Below, one piece after another: positions 1-9,149 of a DNA stretch of 64,000 nt (position 1 is the first letter of the stretch; every line of letters starts with the position of its first letter). Position numbers and translations under genes: made by a program. Under the pieces are notes generated by a model that had not been told where the DNA came from, ran no database searches, and worked only from the letters and a program-made list of their open reading frames with translations. The DNA is from CAVTYH01 sp963773875 (GTDB lineage Bacteria; Planctomycetota; Planctomycetia; Pirellulales; JADZDJ01), in assembly GCA_963773875.1 (NCBI GenBank), contig CAVZCV010000010.1, forward strand, positions 186,001 to 250,000, read 5' to 3'.

Positions 1-1360
1 ATCGAAGTCATCACCAGCCGGTCTTCTTTGACCTGATCGCACAAGAATTTCGCCGTTTCGCCGTCGGCAACGCCCCGCAGCACCACCGCGTTCGGATACG
101 TGCGCACAATCTTGTCGAGCACGGCCAGCGGTTTTTCGCCGGCCGCAGGGTTGAACGTAGTGACATGCACATTTTCGATGTCGTGTTCACGGCGTGTTAC
201 ATCCTCTACCGAAGCAAAGTCGCGCATGTAACGATCGCACGATTTTAACGCCGCATCGAAAAGACTGCTCAAGCCGCCGCCCGGAAGCGCACTGAAAATA
301 ATCAGCGCCTGCTGCCTGGCCAGCAACTCTTTCAATTGTTCTTGAGCTTTGGCACGCATGCCCAGCTCTTCAAACGTCTTGACGGGCTGCTTAGTGGCGG
401 AATAGTAAACGATCGTCCGCTCGCCGCCTTCAATGCCCTGCGATTGCACACGGCTCAAATAATGCGTGCCTTTGTAGTCGGTCGGGAAGATGCCTTCCTG
501 CCGCTTCACGCGTTCATTGGGGTCAAGTCCGCCCAGCGTTTTGAGCACGGCCATGATAAGCGCGCCGGGATCCGCGTCTTGTGTATCGACATTGTGCCAG
601 ACGCCGTCGATTTGAAATCGTACCGCAACGCCAGGCGCTGCGGTTTCCAGCATTACCGCATCGCCGTGCCGATCCAGCAAATCGGCCACGACTTCCTTCG
701 CCGGAACATATGCCGGCGACCGACGTGCCATCATCAAGTTCGCTTCGCCATCGCGACCGCCACCGGAAGTGGCTTTGAAATTAACCGGCGGGCCTTTTTG
801 ATAATCGAGCTTCCTTTCCGTAGCAACTTTGACGCCCAATTTTCCCATCACGTCGGAAAATACGTGCCGCAAGTGAGAGGGAGTCATCACCTTCTGGTGC
901 GCCTCCAGCGGCTTATTGCGCACAATGACGTAAATGCCCAGCGGAAACAGCCATGCCGCTGCGAGGATCAGCATGCCGATTTCGTACCACGGCAGCAGCA
1001 AGAAGAGCAAAAAGGCGAAGACGAACGGCCCGATGAGCACCGGATTCCAAATTGCGTAACTCTGATTCGTGCGAATGCAATCTTGCGCGGCCCAATCGGT
1101 CGTCTTCACCCACAGAAAGAACAGGGGCAGAAACAGACCGAGCTTGATCAGGCTGAAATAAAAGCCGTGGCCGCGGCCGTGTATTTCGCCCGTCGGCTTG
1201 GCGAATTGCTCTGGTTGACCAATGTTGTACGGCGGCCAGGTATCGGGCGTGGTGGGCGCGGCGTTCGGGTCGGTTACCTGCTGCGCCGCGCAGATTCAAT
1301 CGAGCCAAAAACCAGAGCCACCGTAATTCCCGCCAGGAGCAACGCACGCCAGCTTGTCAT
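1..1360 (-). CDS. GspE/PulE-like secretion ATPase homologue with degenerate P-loop (partial, frameshifted near start)
   Basis: Runs off the left edge. After an N-terminal region with two hydrophobic segments (LIKLGLFLPLFFLW and a second about 40 residues later), the protein has the GspE layout: an N2-like domain, then 'FEELGM', a P-loop position and the 'TYPNAVVLRGVADGETAKF' stretch that corresponds to the Walker B/Asp-box part of secretion ATPases. The Walker A position reads ALPGGGLSS, without the usual GKS/T, so ATP hydrolysis is doubtful. The likely start is ATG at 1360, behind GGAGATAAG; it opens a good signal-like peptide (MTSWRALLLAGITVALVFGS) that stops at 1274. The main frame is open from 1295 (after TGA at 1298-1296) and has no nearby start, so one base appears to be missing near 1300. 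It lies directly downstream of pilT and probably belongs to the same machine, as a structural or regulatory partner rather than a motor. Confidence 0.7.
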
Positions 1361-1366
1361 CAATAC

Positions 1367-1459
1367 TTATCTCCGCCGATGCTGGCCTTTGAACGGGTAC
1401 AGATGGAAATACTGGGACGGGACCGCCATGAACAACGGACTATTGACCACGCTACGCAT
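1367..1459 (-). CDS. Possible 30-residue peptide between pilT and the ATPase-like gene
   Basis: ATG at 1459 begins 5 bases after the pilT stop and reads 30 codons (MRSVVNSPLFMAVPSQYFHL...RRR) to TAA at 1367, just before the ribosome-binding site of the next gene. The peptide is aromatic- and Arg-rich at the C terminus. I recognise no family. It could be a translated leader coupling the two neighbours or simply a chance open frame. Confidence 0.25.
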   Translation of the reverse strand: MRSVVNSPLFMAVPSQYFHLYPFKGQHRRR

Positions 1460-1463
1460 CGCC

Positions 1464-2643
1464 TTACAGAATACCTGGCGCCTTCACCTCGATGCCTTTG
1501 AGCGCCATCTTCAGCGCCTCCACATTCGGCGCCACTTCCAGCGCCACGTTACGATCGACAAACTCACGCAGCACCAAATCCTTCAGGCTCATCGTGAAAT
1601 CTTGCATGCCGTCCTTGGCAGACATTTTAATCAGATCGGCAAGCTTTTCATCCCGTTCTTCCAAAATCAGCTTTCGGGCCGTGGCATTGAAGGTCATCAC
1701 TTCCACCGTGGGCACGCGGCTGACGCCTTCTTTGATCGAGGGCAACAGCTTTTGGGCCACAATTCCCTTCATGTTAAAGGCAATGGCACTGCGCAGCGAG
1801 CTGTGCATATCGCGGGGAAATAGGTCCAAAATACGGCTGATGGTGCTCGGCGTGCTCGAGGCGTGAATGGTGCCAAACACCAAGTGCCCGGTTTCGGCCG
1901 CGTGGATCGCCGTCATAAAGGTTTCCTGATCGCGCATTTCGCCCACGAGCATCACGTCGGGATCTTCGCGGACGGCGTGCTTCATGCCGATCTCGAAGTT
2001 CTTGACATCGGTGCCCACCTCGCGCTGGTTTATCAGGCACTTTTCTTCCGTGAACGTGAATTCGATGGGATCTTCGAGCGTCAGAATGTGCTTGCGATAG
2101 TGCTTGTTAATGTAATTAAGCATCGACGCAATCGTCGTGCTCTTGCCGGAGCCGGTGACGCCGGCAAGCAGAATCATGCCTTGGTCGAATTTGCATAGGT
2201 CTTCAATGACCGGCGGCAAATTCAGCCCTTCGAAGTTCGGAATGAAGTTGTTCACTCGCCGCGCGACCATGCCGACGTGACCAAGCTGTTGCAGCACGTT
2301 TACGCGAAAGCGCCAATTGGTTCCATCCACATCGACCACGTGGGCAAAGTCGACGCCGCCGGACTCTTCGAAAATTTCTGTGCGGCGATCGTCGAACATG
2401 GCGAAGATCATCCGCACCATTTCTTCTTCTTCAATGGGGCCGCGCAAGCGGGCGCAAGGAGCCTTTCACGCGCACGTACGGCGGCTTGCCAACTTTGAGA
2501 TGCAAGTCGCTGCCTTCGAGCTTGACCAAGGCTTTGAACAGCTTGTCGATTTCCAACTCGCCGTGCTTTGAGACAAACCGCTCCGCCGCTTCTTCCTTGG
2601 TGTGATGATGATGCGTCGGATGATGATTGGTTTCGGTATGCAT
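1464..2643 (-). CDS. pilT: Type IV pilus retraction ATPase PilT (frameshifted)
   Basis: Hexameric ATPase of the PilT family, which depolymerises type IV pili at the inner membrane. The first part (start 2643) has a His-rich head (HHPTHHHHTK) and the PilT N-terminal domain (SDLHLKVGKPPYVRV). The rest has Walker A GVTGSGKSTT at about residue 161, the Asp box (LEDPIEF), Walker B (DVMLVGEMRD) and the His box (TGHLVFGTIHAS). The start frame ends at 2431; the rest continues one frame away, and dropping one base near 2455 (CTTGCGCGG) restores 'RPLRGPIEEEEMVRMIF', so this is a single-base insertion and not loss of a domain. Full length would be about 392 residues, normal for PilT. The secretion-ATPase-like gene follows after about 100 bases. 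Confidence 0.88.
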
Positions 2644-2660
2644 GATTGGCTAAATGACGA

Positions 2661-2790
2661 ATGACGAAATTCGAATGACAAATGAATGACCAAACCCCAA
2701 TTGACCAAGCATCTCACTCGTCCGAGTGTCTGGTTTTTGGAATTTGATCATTGGAAATTCATTTGTCATTCGTCATTCGAATTTCGTCAT
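2661..2790. repeat. Inverted repeat with 19-bp perfect arms downstream of hisF
   Basis: Arms at 2661-2679 and 2772-2790 (ATGACGAAATTCGAATGAC and its reverse complement) are separated by about 92 bases. The right arm covers the hisF stop codon (2787-2789). The surrounding AATGACGAATGACAAATG-type sequence is repeated on both sides. It could form a large hairpin in the hisF transcript, but there is no T-run, so a Rho-independent terminator is not supported. Confidence 0.55.
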
Positions 2791-3569
2791 CCTTTCTTTT
2801 GGTTCAAAGCCTTACTTCTACGCCCCTTGCGCATCGTTTCCTTCACTTCCCGGATACTGTGCTTGCCGAAATGGAAAATGCCGGCGGCCAGGGCGGCGTC
2901 GGCGTGTCCCACAAGAATGGCGTCGGCCAGGTGTTCCGGACGGCCTGCGCCGCCGCTGGCCACCACCGGAATGGAAACCGCGCGGCTTACGGCAGCCGTC
3001 ATTTCTAAATCATAACCATTTTGCGTGCCGTCGGCATCCATGCAGGTCAGCACAATTTCGCCGGCCCCCAGGCGTTCCACCTCCTGCGCCCAGGCCACCG
3101 CCTCGCGACCCGTGGGCACGCGCCCCCCATTGATATGGACTTCCCACACTTCTTTCCCATTTTTCTGCACGCGTTTGGGGTCGATGTTGACCACAATGCA
3201 CTGGCTGCCGAATTTTCGGGCCGCTTCGCGAACAAATTCCGGATCTTTCGAGGCCGCCGAGTTGATGGAAACTTTGTCGCTCCCGGCGTTTAACAGAGCT
3301 CTAATATCTTCGAGCGTGCGGATACCGCCCCCCACGGTGAGCGGCATGAACACAACTTCCGCCGTGCGGCGCACCACATCGAGCATAATATCGCGCCCTT
3401 CGTGGCTGGCCGTGATATCTAGAAACACCAGCTCATCCGCCCCTTCGGCCTCATAGCGCGCCGCCACCTGAACCGGATCGCCAGCGTCGCGCAGCTCTAG
3501 AAACTTGGTGCCCTTGACCACACGACCGCGGTCCACATCCAGGCACGGAATGACACGTTTTGCAAGCAT
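2787..3569 (-). CDS. hisF: Imidazole glycerol phosphate synthase subunit HisF
   Basis: Cyclase subunit of the HisFH complex in histidine synthesis: it uses ammonia passed from HisH to convert PRFAR into imidazole glycerol phosphate and AICAR. The 260-residue (beta/alpha)8 barrel has both catalytic aspartates in the usual places (D11 in IPCLDVD, D130 in VVNIDPKR), the two phosphate-binding loops (VGGGIRT and ASGGAGRPEH) and MLAKRVIPCLD at the start. ATG at 3569 is preceded by AGAGGGA. The gene stands alone; no other his gene lies in the window, as is common where his genes are scattered. The C terminus carries a basic tail (RKGRRSKALNQKKG). Confidence 0.97.
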   Translation of the reverse strand: MLAKRVIPCLDVDRGRVVKGTKFLELRDAGDPVQVAARYEAEGADELVFLDITASHEGRDIMLDVVRRTAEVVFMPLTVGGGIRTLEDIRALLNAGSDKVSINSAASKDPEFVREAARKFGSQCIVVNIDPKRVQKNGKEVWEVHINGGRVPTGREAVAWAQEVERLGAGEIVLTCMDADGTQNGYDLEMTAAVSRAVSIPVVASGGAGRPEHLADAILVGHADAALAAGIFHFGKHSIREVKETMRKGRRSKALNQKKG

Positions 3570-3743
3570 CGGGCGTCCCTCTTTCCTTGATCAGAGAGGG
3601 CTGTGGTGAGAGTGCTGGGAGCCGGACGATTGATGCAAAGGCGTGAACGCCGCGTTCTCGCCAGGAATCCACCGACTGCCCACACCCGACGGGATCAAAA
3701 TGGCGCAACCTGCCAATCTAAATTGCCGCGCTGCCGAGGTCAA

Positions 3744-4808
3744 TCAATCTCGCCGTGAGGCAGCAATAAATTGGGCGACGCGCTTCTGTTTTCGCAAAAG
3801 CCCATAAAACAGCGCTGCAACGAAGCCGATTCCTGCCAGGGCGACGGAGGCCGGTTCAGCTACAAGTTGAGGGCCGCCGGAAGTGTAGAAATCGAGTAGC
3901 GATTGGATATCGCGGTTGTCGAGTTTGCCATCGCTATTGATATCGCCGAAGGCCAGCAGATCGAAATCGGTTAAGTGATTTGCGGTTTTGTAAGCGTTCA
4001 AATCGGTCAGCGCTTGTAGCATTGCTGGAATGTCGTCGATGTTTGAAATGTGATCGCGGTTGAAATCGCCGAAGGGCACCAGGTTGGTCGTCACCCATTG
4101 CTGAGCGGTCGTGAAAGTATCCGGCGGCACGTCGCCGTTCGCGTTCACATCGAACAATGCAAACAGTGGCAATGAAGGCATGATGCCGGGAAACAGTGTT
4201 TGTTCGTCGGACTGGACGACTTTCAATCGCATCTCGACCAGGTAGACGCCGTCGGTGGGCGCGGCGTTTGTGCCCGCATTGATAACAGTGGTCAGATGCT
4301 TGTGCATTGAACCATCAGCGGCAATGTTTTGAACGGTAAATCCCGCCTGAGGGTACGGACCGCCGCCGGCTGAAACCGTTAATGATTTCGATGTTCCGGC
4401 AATAGAAAACGTGAGCGATTCGCTCGCCGGCACCGGGGCGAATTGTGAGCCGTCCCAATACTGTGGGTCGGCCAAAACATCGAGCGCCACAAATTTCGGA
4501 CCGGTAGGCGAAACGGAATTCGTCGGCAAGTTGCTCGGCGGATAACCGCTGCCGCTGCCCGCGGCGTTGATGCCAGGATTGCCGGTGGAATACGTGCTGC
4601 CCGTATCGCCAAAAAAATACGGGAACGCGCGCAGCGGATTGGCGGTCATCTGCTGGCCAACAGCGCCGTTGTCGTCAAAGCCATACGTAGCCAATCGCCC
4701 AGCGCTGACGATAACGCGTGGTGAAATGTCGAAAACCGCCTCCGCGGGCGACGGAAAATTGAAAATAACGAGGAGTCCGATGCTGAAGAGTCGCGTTAAG
4801 TCGCGCAT
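3744..4808 (-). CDS. Secreted PEP-CTERM protein with dockerin-like repeats
   Basis: Starts at ATG 4808, immediately after the stop of the upstream gene, with a signal peptide (MRDLTRLFSIGLLVIFNFPSPAEA). The mature part begins FDISP and is clearly paralogous to the neighbour at 4810-5622 (shared FDISP, AGxPGxxA, 'QYWDGSxFxxVPAxESL', 'APTDGVYLVEM'). Then come two Ca2+-binding dockerin-type repeats (GDFNRDHISNIDD and GDINSDGKLDNRD) and a C-terminal EPASVALAGIGFVAALFYGLLRKQKR, i.e. a sorting signal with Pro-Glu-Pro-like motif, membrane helix and basic tail. Probably exported and then anchored or processed by an exosortase-like system. The substrate is not evident. The 'H-HL...' and 'PTDGxY' segments resemble anchor-type surface domains found near metal-uptake genes, but that is only a hint. 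Confidence 0.8.
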   Translation of the reverse strand: MRDLTRLFSIGLLVIFNFPSPAEAVFDISPRVIVSAGRLATYGFDDNGAVGQQMTANPLRAFPYFFGDTGSTYSTGNPGINAAGSGSGYPPSNLPTNSVSPTGPKFVALDVLADPQYWDGSQFAPVPASESLTFSIAGTSKSLTVSAGGGPYPQAGFTVQNIAADGSMHKHLTTVINAGTNAAPTDGVYLVEMRLKVVQSDEQTLFPGIMPSLPLFALFDVNANGDVPPDTFTTAQQWVTTNLVPFGDFNRDHISNIDDIPAMLQALTDLNAYKTANHLTDFDLLAFGDINSDGKLDNRDIQSLLDFYTSGGPQLVAEPASVALAGIGFVAALFYGLLRKQKRVAQFIAASRRD

Positions 4809-4809
4809 A

Positions 4810-5622
4810 TTATTTGGCCCTCCGGCAAGCCGCCATTCGCGAGGCGCGGCGCCGCAGCACCGATGCACCACTGGCCGTTGCTATTCCAATCGTGGCCAAC
4901 ACGCAACTGGACGGTTCGGGTACCAATGTTCCCGCGTAACCGATGGCCGCCTGGACTTGCGGATCGTCGTTGGGTTCATCGAGATCGAAACGATTGGCCA
5001 GATGGTTATAGAGAACCACAAAAGGCAACGACGTAGCCACATTGCTGTCGTTGGTCATGGTTAGGTCCATTTCAAACATGTAAATGCCGTCGGTAGGAAT
5101 TGCATTGCCGGGCCTCGACAACACCGAGCTGAGATGCTCGTGCACGCCTTGGTTGCCGTAGTTCAAACCGCCAACAGTTCCAATGACGAAGCCCGGTGCA
5201 CCTCGAGACACTGTCGTCATTAGGTTCGGGTCTCTTTGGGAGATCAGATTCAGCGTTTCGTCGGCTGGCACAGCGCCGAAAGTTGACCCATTCCAGAATT
5301 GCAATCCGCTCAGCACGTGAAAGCCGAGTTGATCGCCATTGGGAAGACCACTACCGCCTGGGAGGCCCGCGCTGCCTACTGCCAACGCGCGAAAACCTGG
5401 ATCGCCGGCGGTGTGCGGCGTCGATGGATCGTCGAAGATGAAATCAAACACGCGGAAGGGACCACCGAAGGTGTTTGTTACATCGCTGTATCCGTACGTG
5501 ACGATCGGCTGTCCGGCCGAGCCGGACCAAGTGGGCGATATATCGAAGTCGGCCAAAGCGGCCGCGCCGTTTGCAAAAATGCAACACATTGTTGCCAAGA
5601 GTGTCATTTGAGTTGTTCGCAT
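4810..5622 (-). CDS. Secreted PEP-CTERM protein, paralogue of the downstream gene
   Basis: ATG at 5622 has AAGGA 8 bases upstream and opens a signal peptide (MRTTQMTLLATMCCIFANGAAALA). The domain begins FDISPTW and shares the pattern 'LQFWNGSTFGAVPADETL', 'GVHEHLSSVL' and 'PTDGIYMFEMDL' with the next gene, but there are no dockerin repeats. The C terminus ends in VPEPSSCVLATIGIATAS plus an Arg cluster, a good PEP-CTERM sorting signal. The start codon of the next gene follows the stop without a gap, so the two are probably translated together. Function unknown; location cell surface or periplasm. Confidence 0.8.
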   Translation of the reverse strand: MRTTQMTLLATMCCIFANGAAALADFDISPTWSGSAGQPIVTYGYSDVTNTFGGPFRVFDFIFDDPSTPHTAGDPGFRALAVGSAGLPGGSGLPNGDQLGFHVLSGLQFWNGSTFGAVPADETLNLISQRDPNLMTTVSRGAPGFVIGTVGGLNYGNQGVHEHLSSVLSRPGNAIPTDGIYMFEMDLTMTNDSNVATSLPFVVLYNHLANRFDLDEPNDDPQVQAAIGYAGTLVPEPSSCVLATIGIATASGASVLRRRASRMAACRRAK

Positions 5623-5672
5623 GATGGATATTTCCTTGGATCGAAGTTGATAAATCAGGGAATAACTTACGT

Positions 5673-6386
5673 TCAATTGCCGCTTCCCGGCGGAATGGCA
5701 AAATTAAAGGGCAACGTTGCCCATGTGTGAATCTGGGCGGAGCTGATGCGATCGACGTGGCCATCGGCGTACAAATAGTTTGCTGTGTCGCCGTGGCGCT
5801 CTGTAGTCACTGCGGCATTGATGGCGTTCCACACCGTGCCCGCTGCGATGTTCGATTTGCTGAACCAGTCGAAGCAGTGCACGTGATCGTTGGAAAGTTG
5901 CACTGCCAGCGAATCGGAGAGCTCAAACATCACAATCGTTTTCGAAGTTTCCTTCAGCTTGTGGGCCGTAGGAAAACACGGGACGCCTGGCGGCACGCCA
6001 TCCTTATTTGAAAGGTACCCATTGAGCGCATAGCTCGTCATTTTGGCGGCCATGCGGGCGTCTCCATTGGGATCGTCGGGACAAATGCGGATGGCATCGA
6101 CATCTTCCATGTACGGCGCAATCGTGTAGATCCAAGCGCTCGTGTAGAGCCCTGTGTTCAAATCGGCATCGGAGTTATGCGTCGTCAGCGGCCAGAATCC
6201 GTGATGCGTGTCGCAATACTGCCGGATCGCAAGCCCCACCTGGCGCATATTGCTAGCGCACTTGGCGCGCCGCGAGGCTTCCCGTGCTGATTGCACAGCC
6301 GGCATAAGCAGCGCGATCAGCATGCCAATGATGGCAATCACGACCAACAATTCGACCAACGTAAACGCACTTCGACGCGCAAACAT
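5673..6386 (-). CDS. DUF1559 family type II secretion pseudopilin-like protein
   Basis: The N terminus (RSAFTLVELLVVIAIIGMLIALLMPAVQSAREASRR) is the classical prepilin cleavage and methylation signal followed by the hydrophobic pilin helix and the DUF1559 continuation. The C terminus has the H-x-G family signature ('YLYADGHVDRI'). ATG 6386 is chosen because GGAGGA lies 6-11 bases upstream; another ATG at 6401 is less suitable. DUF1559 proteins are hugely expanded in planctomycetes, and their individual roles are unknown. It is the first gene of a minus-strand run with the two PEP-CTERM paralogues. Confidence 0.88.
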   Translation of the reverse strand: MFARRSAFTLVELLVVIAIIGMLIALLMPAVQSAREASRRAKCASNMRQVGLAIRQYCDTHHGFWPLTTHNSDADLNTGLYTSAWIYTIAPYMEDVDAIRICPDDPNGDARMAAKMTSYALNGYLSNKDGVPPGVPCFPTAHKLKETSKTIVMFELSDSLAVQLSNDHVHCFDWFSKSNIAAGTVWNAINAAVTTERHGDTANYLYADGHVDRISSAQIHTWATLPFNFAIPPGSGN

Positions 6387-6542
6387 GGACGCATCCTCCA
6401 CTGCGAATTGATGCGGTCACTCGCGCAACGTTGCGCATGGGTAACCACGATCACACGCGTAAACTCGCGATCGGTGGGCACGCAAGCGCAACCACGAAAT
6501 CGCTGGTCAATGAACCGACCGCCGTTAGAACCGATCAAACGT

Positions 6543-6902
6543 TCAGGCCATCGGCGGCGCACGTGGCTGGGCGGGCGAGAAGAGCGCCGGACTAACGACT
6601 ACTTCCGGCGCGATTGAATCGAGAAGTTCGCACACTCCCAGCACAACTTGCGCCGGCGGCGTGGCGATGAATAATTGACCGAGCGAATGATACTGGCAGA
6701 CAGCGCAGTGCTCGCTGTCGTGATCGCAATCATCGTGCGAGTGACTTGCGGCAGGCGAAGCGGCATCGAGGGTGCCAGACAGAGAGGGTTCGTGATCATC
6801 GCCATCGCCATGATCGTGCATCAAAAGATGCAATCCCTGCCCGCCGACGGCAACGATGCCGTAGGAAGCGAGGGCTAGCACAAATGCGAATCGACGAATC
6901 AT
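6543..6902 (-). CDS. His/Cys-rich secreted small protein, possible metal binder
   Basis: About 119 residues. A signal peptide (MIRRFAFVLALASYGIVAVGGQG) is followed by HLLMHDHGDGDDHE and, after an Ala/Ser linker, SHSHDDCDHDSEHCAVCQYHS, a dense cluster of His, Asp and Cys typical of transition-metal-binding periplasmic proteins. ATG 6902 is preferred over an in-frame ATG at 6932 because it directly begins the signal peptide. It precedes the DUF1559/PEP-CTERM group on the same strand with a gap of about 150 bases. The exact family is not recognised. Confidence 0.65.
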   Translation of the reverse strand: MIRRFAFVLALASYGIVAVGGQGLHLLMHDHGDGDDHEPSLSGTLDAASPAASHSHDDCDHDSEHCAVCQYHSLGQLFIATPPAQVVLGVCELLDSIAPEVVVSPALFSPAQPRAPPMA

Positions 6903-7086
6903 GACCAACAAGCTCTGCAGCGGAGGAAACACATATGCAATTGCATTGCAAATAGAATATCAGCGTTATCGGCGGCAGTCAATCGATGTGCGATAGTCAC
7001 GAAGTTCATTCTAGGCTTGGACCGCGGAACGCAGTTTGCTCTACGCTTAAGCCAGAGGCTTAGTTCACTTTGCAAAGGAGACCGTC

Positions 7087-7224
7087 ATGGCCACCACAGC
7101 CCGTCGACCGCTGAAGAAGCTCGTCAAAAAGGTTCAGGAAGCACGCGCAAATTCGCTAGAGCGGCGTTCGGAGCGGCTGAAAAAGCGGGCGACGAAAGTC
7201 CGCAAGCGCGCGGAAGGGAAATGA
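7087..7224 (+). CDS. Small, highly basic 45-residue protein
   Basis: ATG 7087 sits 6 bases after AAAGGAG, the best ribosome-binding site in this region. The product (MATTARRPLKKLVKKVQEAR... RKRAEGK) is about 40% Lys/Arg, predicted fully helical, with no Cys or Trp. It resembles histone-H1-like or ribosome-associated small basic proteins in composition only; I recognise no family. Confidence 0.6.
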   Translation: MATTARRPLKKLVKKVQEARANSLERRSERLKKRATKVRKRAEGK

Positions 7225-7258
7225 GTCCGGCCACCAGCTGACCAAATACATCAGACAA

Positions 7259-7543
7259 TTACGCAGGTAAAGCTTCCGCAGATGGTTCGCTGTCGGCCGT
7301 TTCTGCCGCAGTTTTTTGCGCCAGCGCGAATTTATGTTCGTCGGTCGCCGCAACGATGTAATCGTTCGTCACCAGGCCACGGCCATGGTGGCGGGCATAG
7401 ATCTTGCCGTTGGCCAATAGAATTGTGGACGAGCGAATATAAGTGATCGTCGAAACCTCCAGCACGTTGCTGCTGGAGTTCGCGCCAATGGGCAGGATGG
7501 CGACTTCCTCGCCTGCAGTAAGAGCGGATGCTGAGTTTTCCAT
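7259..7543 (-). CDS. Hypothetical small beta-rich protein
   Basis: About 94 residues from ATG 7543 (MENSASALTAGEEVAILPIG). The core (ITYIRSSTILLANGKIYARHHGRGLV) looks like a small beta-barrel or KOW/SH3-like fold of the kind that binds nucleic acid or peptide; the tail is Ala/Glu-rich and disordered. No family recognised. It is convergent with the small basic gene and shares no obvious operon. Confidence 0.5.
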   Translation of the reverse strand: MENSASALTAGEEVAILPIGANSSSNVLEVSTITYIRSSTILLANGKIYARHHGRGLVTNDYIVAATDEHKFALAQKTAAETADSEPSAEALPA

Positions 7544-7752
7544 GTGCCCCAAAAAGTATCACGCGAGGACGAGTCAACTATGGAAACCATAGTTCAATTT
7601 CGCCGAGTACGAAGACCCGATTCTTGAGGGGGTCGCACGCTAAAACTCGCGAAAATTGCGCGCGTCTATCAAGGAAAAAAAGCTTTGAAGTTGCAGCAAA
7701 ATGCTGGAATCTTTTCGGCGAAATTTCTTGCAACCAAGAACGCCGACAATTG

Positions 7753-9039
7753 TCATGTCCACGCGATGAACTTTGGCGTGGTGCGCGAAGTGGAAAGCAG
7801 CACCGCAGCGCGGCGGCCATCGGTGTAGTAAGGATCGCCTGTCAGGTTGTGTCGTGGGCTGTCGGCAGCACAGGCTCCAACTCCGTCCATATATCCGGCA
7901 ATTTCCAAACGGCCTGCCTGAAACAGATCCTCGACAACGTAATCGCGCGCTTCATCCACTTCGCCATCGATGCGGTGCGTCGTCAGGTTCCAAGTTCGCC
8001 AAGTGAAGCGCACACCGATGTCGCGGCTCACTTGTCCAATCCACACGGGCGCGCCTTGAAATTTTAATGGCAGGGCCCATAGCCGCAAATGTAAGCGTTC
8101 ATTGATGGAGCTGCGAATTCGCTGCAGCGCGAAGTCCTGGCTGCGACCCCACAGATACAGTGCGCTGACTGGCGAATAGCGATATTCCGAGCCGATGAAG
8201 AACGACCGAAATGTTTTCCAACATGTGGCCAGCGTAATCGTCTCCGTTTCGTCCCAGCGCGCTCCGAACGCGCTGAGGATCGTTTCAAATTCGCCGGCCA
8301 CGACCAAATTCACCGGATCGCCTTCGCGTGTGCCGTGACGATTTGTTGTCGCACGGGGTGCGGCGGCGATTCGCTTGCGGAGCTCTTCGAGATCGCACTC
8401 GACTAACTCCGAGGCGGAAAAGCGATTGGCACACTCGGTGTGCAGGTAATCTGCCCGCAGGCCGGGCACAGCCAGTGTAAACAGGAATTCTTTATCGTCG
8501 TCGAAGCCGAGCAGCCGCACATGAACTACCTTGCTACCGACATCAAGCTGCGTGAACACAAAACCCTCAGCTTGGGCGCCGGGATATATTGGTCGCAAGC
8601 GAAAAGCGTGCTTTTGAAAGAACGAATCCATTTTGCGATTCGCTCGCCGTGCGCCAAAGAATTTCAGCGGGAGCAGGATAATCAGCGGCAGAAAGATCCA
8701 GGCCAGGAAGCCGAATTCGAGAATTTTTCGGCCTGTGGAAAAGTGATTTGCCGCGGCCGCTTCTTGCGGCGAGAAGTAATTCGGATCGAGGCTCATCAAG
8801 TTCAAACGGAACGCCGCCGGACTGCGATTCACAATCTTCACGAGCACCGGCTGCATGCCACGCCGGGCCATCGGCACGCCAAAGAAGCGGCGACTTTCCA
8901 TGGCGTCGAGTACCGCCACCGTGACCTCGACATTGTCCATGGTTTGCGTTTGCGCCCGATCCATAAACGTCAAATCATCGGGCGCAGGCCGAAAGTTAAC
9001 GGTCAGCCAACGCAGGATGGGAGTATCGGCAAGCGTCAT
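7753..9039 (-). CDS. Membrane protein with LssY_C-type domain
   Basis: About 428 residues. The N-terminal soluble part (about 1-100) is followed by a membrane segment (FGFLAWIFLPLIILLPLKFF) and a large domain ending in the LssY C-terminal pattern: 'DPVNLVVAGEFETILSAFGARWDETETITL', 'YSPVSALYLWGRSQDFALQR', 'APVWIGQVSRDIGVRFTWRTW', 'EVDEARDYVVEDL', 'RHNLTGDPYYTDG' (each shown in short pieces). LssY_C domains are found alone or with PAP2 phosphatases in the envelope; the activity is unknown. ATG 9039 is chosen over GTG 9060. It is divergent from the next gene. Confidence 0.75.
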   Translation of the reverse strand: MTLADTPILRWLTVNFRPAPDDLTFMDRAQTQTMDNVEVTVAVLDAMESRRFFGVPMARRGMQPVLVKIVNRSPAAFRLNLMSLDPNYFSPQEAAAANHFSTGRKILEFGFLAWIFLPLIILLPLKFFGARRANRKMDSFFQKHAFRLRPIYPGAQAEGFVFTQLDVGSKVVHVRLLGFDDDKEFLFTLAVPGLRADYLHTECANRFSASELVECDLEELRKRIAAAPRATTNRHGTREGDPVNLVVAGEFETILSAFGARWDETETITLATCWKTFRSFFIGSEYRYSPVSALYLWGRSQDFALQRIRSSINERLHLRLWALPLKFQGAPVWIGQVSRDIGVRFTWRTWNLTTHRIDGEVDEARDYVVEDLFQAGRLEIAGYMDGVGACAADSPRHNLTGDPYYTDGRRAAVLLSTSRTTPKFIAWT

Positions 9040-9149
9040 CAACGACCTGCACAGCGGCACGATTCAACCGGAACTATCAGGATGCTATGGAGCTGAGTAT
9101 ACTGACGGCGGTTGCTGGCGGCATCGTCATTTCTTTGATCGAGCTGAAT

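Noticed and set aside
336..1823. Long plus-strand frame of 495 codons
   Set aside because: It is antisense to the secretion-ATPase-like gene and pilT; composition (Arg/His-rich, no motif) is that of a shadow frame.
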